From Streptomyces mashuensis (GTDB lineage Bacteria > Actinomycetota > Actinomycetes > Streptomycetales > Streptomycetaceae), in contig NZ_BNBD01000007.1 in assembly GCF_014654785.1 (NCBI RefSeq), positions 124,001 through 188,000 on the forward strand: DNA of 64,000 bases, written 5' to 3'. This document shows positions 61,901 through 64,000 of this stretch, one piece after another; position 1 is the stretch's first letter; every line of letters begins with the position of its first letter. The position numbers and the translations under genes were made by a program. The notes under the pieces are model-generated. The model was not told the DNA's origin and did not search any database. It saw nothing but the letters and a program-made list of their open reading frames with translations.

Positions 61901-64000
61901 GTCGGCGAAGACCGCCGACGCGCTCCGCGCCCAGGCCGGCCGCCTGCACGACCACGTGCTGACGGCGGAGACCGGCCGCGCCGGCCTCGTCGACCTCGGC
62001 TACTCCTCCGCGACCACCCGCGCGGCCCTGGACCACCGGGCCGCAGTGATCGCCACCGACCGCGAGGACGCGCTCGCGGCTCTGGCCGCCCTGGCCGCGG
62101 GCGACAGCCCCACGGGTGCGGTGCGCGGCTCGGTCACCGAGGGCAAGGTGGCGTTCCTGTTCACGGGGCAGGGGAGCCAGCGGCTGGGGATGGGACGTGA
62201 GCTGTACGCGTCGTATCCCGTCTTCGCCGAGGTGTTCGATGCGGTGTGTGCGGAGCTGGATGGACGGCTTCGGCTGCCGCTGAAGGACGTGTTGTTCGGT
62301 GAGGACGCGGGTGTTCTCGACCGGACGGAGTTCGCCCAGCCGGCGTTGTTTGCTTTGGAAGTTGCGCTGTTCCGGATGGTCGAGGCGTGGGGTCTCACGC
62401 CCGATGCGCTGTCCGGTCATTCGATCGGTGAGATTGCTGCTGCGCATGTGGCGGGTGTGTTCTCGCTGGCCGATGCGTGCGCGCTCGTTGCCGCTCGTGG
62501 CCGTCTGATGCAGGAGCTGCCGGAGGGCGGCGCGATGGTGGCCGTCCAGGCCACCGAGGACGAGATCCGGAGCGAGACCGAGCTCGTCGACGGCGTCAGC
62601 ATCGCTGCCGTCAACGGCCCGGCGTCGCTGGTTCTGTCCGGCGACGAAGCCGCGGTCCTGGAGGTCGCCGCCACGTTCGAGGCGCAGGGCCGCAAGACCC
62701 GTCGTCTCAACGTCAGCCACGCCTTCCACTCCGTGCTGATGGACGGGATGCTGGAGGAATTCGGCAAGGTCGCGTCCGGGCTGTCGTACCGGGCGCCGCG
62801 CATCCCGCTCGTCTCCAACCTCACCGGTGCGCTGGTGTCGGAGGAGGTGACGTCGCCTGAGTTCTGGGTGCGGCACGTGCGTGAGGCCGTCCGTTTCCAC
62901 GACGGTGTGCAGGCTCTGGCCGCCGAGGGTGTCACGACCTTCGTCGAGCTGGGGCCGGACGGTGTGCTGTCCGCTCTCGCCCAGGAGACCGTCGACGGTG
63001 CCGCATTCGTCCCCGTTCTCCGCCGCGATCGTTCGGAGGCCGAGACGCTCACCACGGCGCTCGCCCAGGCCCACGTCCGCGGCCTGCGCGTCGACTGGTC
63101 CGCGTACTTCGCCGGTACGGGCGCACGCCGCGCCGACCTGCCCACGTACGCCTTCCAGCACCGCCGTTACTGGCTGGAGGCGCCCGCCGGGACCGTCGGC
63201 GACATGGCGTCGGCCGGGCTCGACGAGGCGCGGCACCCGCTGCTCGGTGCGGCCGTGGAGCTGCCCGGTTCCCGGGGCTTCCTGCTCACCGGGCGGCTGT
63301 CGCTCGACAGCCACCCGTGGCTGGCCGAGCACACGGTGTCCGGCACCGTGCTCGTCCCCGGGGCGGCGCTGGTGGAGATGGCGGTCCGCGCCGGCGACCA
63401 GGCCGGTTGCGACGTGCTGGAGGAGCTCACGCTCGAAGCGCCGCTGGTGCTTCCGGAGCGCGGGGCCGTCCAGCTGAGGCTGACCGTCGCCGAGCCCGAC
63501 GCGCTGGGGCGGCAGGCCCTGGAGCTGTACTCGCGCGCCCAGGACGCCGCCGCCGACGAGCCGTGGACCCGGCACGCCCAAGGCATGCTGGGCACCGGCA
63601 CGCCGCCCGCTCCGGTCGAGCAGGGCGAGTGGCCGCCGGCCGGCGCCGAGCCCGTCGACGTCACCGGCCTGTACGAGGACCTGGCCGCGCTGGGGCTGGG
63701 CTACGGCCCGCTCTTCCAGGGGCTGCGTGCCGCGTGGCGGCGCGACGGCGAGGTGTTCGCCGACATCGCCCTCGCCGAGGAGCAGCAGGCCGACGCCAAG
63801 GCGTTCGGGCTGCACCCGGCGCTGCTGGACGCCGCCCTGCACGCCGCGTCGCTCGGCGACTTCTTCACGGCCGGCGACGCGGACACGCAGGGTGCCCGCC
63901 TGCCCTTCTCGTGGGACGGGGTCCGGCTCCACGCCCATGGCGCCACCGCGCTGCGGGTCCGGATGGCCGGTGCGGGCACGGACGCCGTCTCCCTGTCGGC
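49896..64000 (+). CDS. Type I modular polyketide synthase, 3'-truncated (PKS-5, M10-M12)
   Basis: The open frame starts at ATG 49896 and runs off the right edge (about 4701 codons visible, no stop). The N-terminal docking helix MVNEEKYLDYLKRATTDL is typical class 1a and fits the PKS-4 tail. Modules (approximate residue starts): M10 KS 35, AT 575, DH 922, KR 1222, ACP 1692; M11 KS 1806, AT 2337, DH 2687, KR 2969, ACP 3434; M12 KS 3551, AT 4083, DH 4432, cut within the DH C-terminal part. All ATs carry HAFH, predicting malonyl-CoA. All three DHs keep His, Asp and YGP, and both complete KRs keep Ser and Tyr. This gene would therefore extend the polyene begun by PKS-4. The M10 and M11 DH domains are unusually similar to each other. 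No ER is present between DH and KR in M10 or M11. Confidence 0.97.
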   Translation, partial: MVNEEKYLDYLKRATTDLREARRRLREVEERDQEPIAIVAMSCRYPGGVRTPEELWALVAGGHDAVTGYPGDRGWPADVLYDPEPDADGTVTPYRHEGGFLHDAAEFDPGFFGISPREALAMDPQQRLLLETSWEAFERAGIDPTALRGSRTGVFAGLMYHDYAARLRSVPEEVEGFLGNGSSGSIASGRVAYTFGLEGPAVTVDTACSSSLVALHLAAQALRQRECDLALAGGVTVMSTPGTFTEFSRHNGLARDGRCKSFAQSADGTGWGEGAGMLLLERLSDARRNGHTVLALVRGSAVNQDGASSGLTAPNGPSQQRVIRQALAAARLSTTHIDVVEAHGTGTTLGDPIEAQALLATYGQGREDDRPLWLGSVKSNLGHTQAAAGVAGIIKMVMAMRHGVLPQTLHVDEPSHNVDWEAGAVRLLTEARDWPDTGRPRRAAVSSFGISGTNAHTVLEQAPEEEAAEESEAVRQAPPVWALSAKTPAALRAQAERLLSHAEAHPDATTADIGYALTTTRALFDHRAVIVGTGGGTGDGMGGEQQLREQLLDGLRALAEDRPAAQVVTGRVRNGKLAFLFTGQGSQRLGMGRELYATYPVFAEAFDAVCAELDGRLRLPLKDVLFGEDAGVLDRTEFAQPALFAVGVALFRLVEAWGLKPDALSGHSVGEIAAAHVAGVFSLADACALVAARGRLMQELPEGGAMVAVQATEEEVAPYLTDRVGIAAINGPSSVVISGDETVVLEIAARFEADGRKTRRLSVSHAFHSPLMDGMLDAFREVAAGITYNAPRIPVVSNLTGALVPGGEMSSPEFWVRHVREAVRFHDGVQALLAEGVTAFVELGPDGVLSAMAQETASDAAFVPVLRKDRPENETVARFLADVHVRGLGLDWEALYAGTGARRAGLPTYAFQRERYWLDSGWSLGDVTSAGLSAADHPLLGAAVTLADTDGLLCTGRLGLDSHPWLADHVVMGSVVVPGAVLVELALRAGAGAGCEGIEELTLEAPMVLPAEGGLRVQLWVGGPSEDGRRSLTVYGSVADDEDVWVRHATGVLVPSCGEGSALDVSVWPPTGAVSVPVEGVYEDLAAAGLVYGPVFRGLRGVWRGRDGEVFAEVALGGDGQSGAGFGVHPALLDAVLHAVAAGDVLTGEAAARLPFSWSGVAVHAVGASSLRVRLSATGGESVALEAVDAAGQPVLSVDSLAFRAVSAEQVQAADPGAGHDALFQLDWAPVPAPAVIPAGRWAVLGTDESVPAPAPGTLRFPDLAALSAALEEGAVAVPEAVLVPLSPAATPIGAGTVAEATEQTLALLQAWLGDERLDGSRLVFLTRGAVAASADDRVDDLAHAAVWGLVRSAQSEHPDRFLLVDADADERDALLPAVLASGEPEIAVRAGKLRAPRLARARVTAVSAGAGTEGADSPYGADGTVLITGATGTLGRLVARHLVAEHGVRHLLLVSRRGAAAPGAEELSGDLAALGAQVTWAACDVADREALAGLLAAIPAEHPLTAVVHTAGVLDDGVVDALTPDRLRHVLRPKADAAVNLHELTRDLDLSAFVLFSSAAGVFGAPGQGNYAAANTFLDALAAHRHALGLPAVSLAWGLWETDGGMAGGLDAADVGRMNRAGVHGLTTDEGLRLLDTAVASPDALFVPARLDLAALRANAATAPVPPLLRGLVRVPARRASQAVAATDEGSAFARSLAGLTAGERARGVLELVRTHVAAVLGHDGTAAVEPDAAFKELGFDSLTAVDLRNRLGAATGLRLPATLVFDYPTPLLLARHLDEEVFGAGQGTADAAPAVTAAATDDDPIVIVGMSCRFPGGVRTPEDLWDVAVNGRDTITTFPTDRGWDLAGLYDPDPDHPGTSYTREGGFLHDAAEFDPTFFGISPREALGTDPQQRLLLETSWEAFERAGIDPTTLRGSRTGVFAGVMYHDYAALLENVPEAAEGSLGSGSTGSIASGRVSYVFGLEGPAVTVDTACSSSLVALHLAAQALRNGECDLALAGGVTVMATPATFVGFSRQRGLSADGRCKAFAAGADGTGWSEGAGMLLVERLSDARKNGHPVLAVLRGSAINQDGASNGLTAPNGPSQQRVIRAALASAGLSTSDVDAVEAHGTGTTLGDPIEAQALLATYGQGRAEDRPLWLGSVKSNFGHTQAAAGVAGVIKMVMAMRHGALPRTLHVDEPSPHVDWSAGAVELLTETREWPETGDRPRRAAVSSFGISGTNAHTILEEPSPLPVPAEGADDRAAGALPVVPLLVSGRTEPALRAQAERLLAHVESTGADLALGDLGYSLATGRTSFDHRAVVVASGRDGLLAGLGALAEDRAATGVVRGTATSGRRLAFLFTGQGSQRLGMGRELYDAYPVFAEALDTVCAALDGHLRLPLKDVLFGEDAGVLDRTEFAQPALFAVEVALFRLVEAWGLTPDALSGHSIGEIAAAHVAGVFSLADACALVAARGRLMQQLPEGGAMVAVQATEDEVTPYLTDRVGIAAINGPSSVVMSGDEADVLEIAARFEADGRKTRRLTVSHAFHSPLMDGMLDAFREVAAGVTYNAPRIPVVSNLTGGVVPGDEMSSPEFWVRHVREAVRFHDGVQALLAEGVTAFVELGPDGVLSGMAQQFADAEGVAFVPVLRKDRPEAEAAVTALAQAHALGLTVDWAGFFAGSGARRVDLPTYAFQRRAYWPQPRHTLDLGEPVALAEGEGVLFTGRLGLDAHPWLADHVVMGSLVVPGAALVELALRAGAGVGCEAVEELTLEAPLVLPATGGVHVQLWVGAPSADGRRSLAVYGSVAGDEAVWVRHASGTLVPSHGEASGLDVSVWPPAGAQAVAVETVYEDLAAAGLAYGPVFRGLRSVWRGRDGEVFAEVALGGDGQSGAGFGVHPALLDAVLHAVAAGDLLAGERTARLPFSWSGVAVHAVGASSLRVRLSATGGESVALQAVDAAGQPVLSVDSLAFRAVSAEQVQAADPGAGHDALFHVDWTPLVSLPSPEAARWAVLGDPLPAAAGFEATPYADLAALTDALAAGVPVPDAVLVPPAGTGPLSADAVRSAAADALRLVQEALADERLAGSRLVFLTHGAVAASGDDRVEDLTHAAVWGLVRSAQSEHPGRFVLADLGGNDTDDRATALRTLPAALATGEPQLDLRDGTVRVPRLVRAAGGDGPAVLDPQGTVLVTGATGTLGRTLARHLAERHGVRHLLLLSRSGPAAEGADRLVAELAGLGAEASLVACDVTDRDALAAALGTVPADRPLTAVVHTAGVLDDGIVESLTGERLDRVLRPKTDAALNLHELTQKLDLSAFVLFSSAAGVFGNAGQGNYAAANAFLDALAAHRRAQGLPAVSLAWGLWDDEAGMAGELDDVDRNRMSRGGVTGLTTDEGLALFDRTYAASPQALLVPIRLDVAALREQAGDGPVPPLLRALVRTPARRAAAHDGERGDGGSLARRLTAMTPAEQDALLLTLVRTQAAAVLGYAAADEVGPERSFRELGFDSLTAVELRNRLGAAAGLRLPATLVFDYPTPAALAAHLRTELAGEAAATAATPVRAAGAADDEPIAIVGLGCRYPGGVRSPEDLWRLVTEGRDAIGAFPGDRGWDLDALYDADPDQQGTSYAREGGFVEDAALFDPAFFGISPREALAMDPQQRLLLETSWEAFERAGIDPTALRGSRTGVFVGVMYHDYASRLPALPEGVEGFLGTGNAASVISGRLSYTFGLEGPAVTVDTACSSSLVALHLAVQALRNGECELALAGGVTVMATPAPFVEFSRQRGLAADGRCKAFSAAADGTGWSEGAGVLVVERLSDARKNGHPVLAVVRGSAINQDGASNGLTAPNGPSQQRVIRQALANAGITAADVDAVEAHGTGTSLGDPIEAQALLATYGQGRNDDRPLWLGSVKSNIGHTQAAAGAAGIIKMVMAMRHGVLPRTLHVDEPTPHVDWSAGAVELLGEPVEWPGTGRPRRAAVSSFGFSGTNAHVIVEEAPAAAEPEQQPADPGEPRSTAVVPLLLSAKTADALRAQAGRLHDHVLTAETGRAGLVDLGYSSATTRAALDHRAAVIATDREDALAALAALAAGDSPTGAVRGSVTEGKVAFLFTGQGSQRLGMGRELYASYPVFAEVFDAVCAELDGRLRLPLKDVLFGEDAGVLDRTEFAQPALFALEVALFRMVEAWGLTPDALSGHSIGEIAAAHVAGVFSLADACALVAARGRLMQELPEGGAMVAVQATEDEIRSETELVDGVSIAAVNGPASLVLSGDEAAVLEVAATFEAQGRKTRRLNVSHAFHSVLMDGMLEEFGKVASGLSYRAPRIPLVSNLTGALVSEEVTSPEFWVRHVREAVRFHDGVQALAAEGVTTFVELGPDGVLSALAQETVDGAAFVPVLRRDRSEAETLTTALAQAHVRGLRVDWSAYFAGTGARRADLPTYAFQHRRYWLEAPAGTVGDMASAGLDEARHPLLGAAVELPGSRGFLLTGRLSLDSHPWLAEHTVSGTVLVPGAALVEMAVRAGDQAGCDVLEELTLEAPLVLPERGAVQLRLTVAEPDALGRQALELYSRAQDAAADEPWTRHAQGMLGTGTPPAPVEQGEWPPAGAEPVDVTGLYEDLAALGLGYGPLFQGLRAAWRRDGEVFADIALAEEQQADAKAFGLHPALLDAALHAASLGDFFTAGDADTQGARLPFSWDGVRLHAHGATALRVRMAGAGTDAVSLS
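49998..55245 (+). other. Module M10: KS-AT(malonyl)-DH-KR(B-type)-ACP
   Basis: KS Cys is at 50517; the KS has a one-letter change in the usual SNGLTAP motif (SSGLTAP). AT (51618-52640) has GHSVGE and HAFH at 52188, predicting malonyl-CoA. DH: His at 52800 in HVVMGSVVVP, YGP, Asp at 53295 in HPALLD. KR: TGATGTLG, LDD, Ser and Tyr at 54609. ACP serine is at 55122. Expected output: alkene. Confidence 0.9.
55311..60480 (+). other. Module M11: KS-AT(malonyl)-DH(N-terminally shortened)-KR(B-type)-ACP
   Basis: KS Cys is at 55824. AT (56904-57930) carries HAFH at 57477, predicting malonyl-CoA. The DH lacks the HPLLGAAV segment found at the start of every other DH here (region 57,940-58,000), but keeps His (58053), YGP and Asp (58548). 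KR: TGATGTLG, LDD, Ser and Tyr at 59844. ACP serine is at 60360. Expected output: alkene if the shortened DH folds. The remainder of the DH is close to a copy of the M10 DH. Confidence 0.88.
60546..64000 (+). other. Module M12 (partial): KS-AT(malonyl)-DH, cut by window end
   Basis: The KS begins with GLGCRYPGG rather than the AMSCR form of most others; Cys is at 61059. AT (62142-63170) carries HAFH at 62718, predicting malonyl-CoA. DH from about 63190: His in HTVSGTVLVP, YGP and Asp at 63828 in HPALLD, so it should be active. The sequence ends before the KR, so the reduction state cannot be fully read, but an intact DH implies at least an alkene. Confidence 0.87.

Overview
The whole 64 kb window lies inside one giant type I modular polyketide synthase (PKS) locus of a high-GC actinomycete, most likely Streptomyces. 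This rests on the very GC-rich third codon positions and the actinobacterial docking-domain and module architecture. Every real gene is on the + strand. Five PKS genes are visible: the first is cut by the left edge, the last by the right edge. No tailoring, regulatory, transport, RNA, insertion-sequence or CRISPR genes were seen, and no loading module, ER domain or thioesterase lies in the window.

Layout (modules M0-M12 are my own numbering, not the cluster's): PKS-1 (2-8698) carries M0 (KS tail-AT-DH-KR-ACP) and M1 (KS-AT-KR-ACP). PKS-2 (8723-28888) carries M2 (KS-AT-DH-KR-ACP), M3 and M4 (KS-AT-KR-ACP) and M5 (KS-AT-DH-KR-ACP). PKS-3 (29011-33951) is the single module M6 (KS-AT-KR-ACP). PKS-4 (34268-49783) carries M7 (KS-AT-KR-ACP), M8 and M9 (KS-AT-DH-KR-ACP). 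PKS-5 (49896 to the window end) carries M10, M11 (KS-AT-DH-KR-ACP) and the first part of M12 (KS-AT-DH). PKS-1 and PKS-2 are 24 nt apart and probably co-transcribed. A perfect 15-bp hairpin separates PKS-2 from PKS-3. A second hairpin, then a promoter-like AT-richer stretch with a perfect inverted repeat, separates PKS-3 from PKS-4. PKS-4 and PKS-5 look co-transcribed.

Chemistry read from active-site residues: all AT domains carry the malonyl-CoA HAFH signature except M6, which carries the methylmalonyl YASH signature. Assuming gene order equals order of action, the window would build a polyol stretch with one alkene (M0-M5), one methyl-branched unit next to probable ketone(s) (M5/M6), one hydroxyl (M7), and then a run of at least four and probably five or more conjugated double bonds (M8-M12). 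This is a polyene-polyol product. The polyol-then-polyene order is the reverse of nystatin/filipin-type macrolides and is more reminiscent of linear polyene polyols, but I cannot identify the compound.

The most notable internal signals are these. M0 and M5 are the only modules where the KR catalytic Ser is Ala, and the same two modules have lost the DH catalytic Asp and the DH YGP tyrosine. The M6 KR has Gln in place of its catalytic Tyr. There is clear evidence of recent domain-to-domain gene conversion, strongest between the M7 and M8 ATs. A docking-domain class switch occurs between the PKS-1/PKS-2 interface and the later interfaces.
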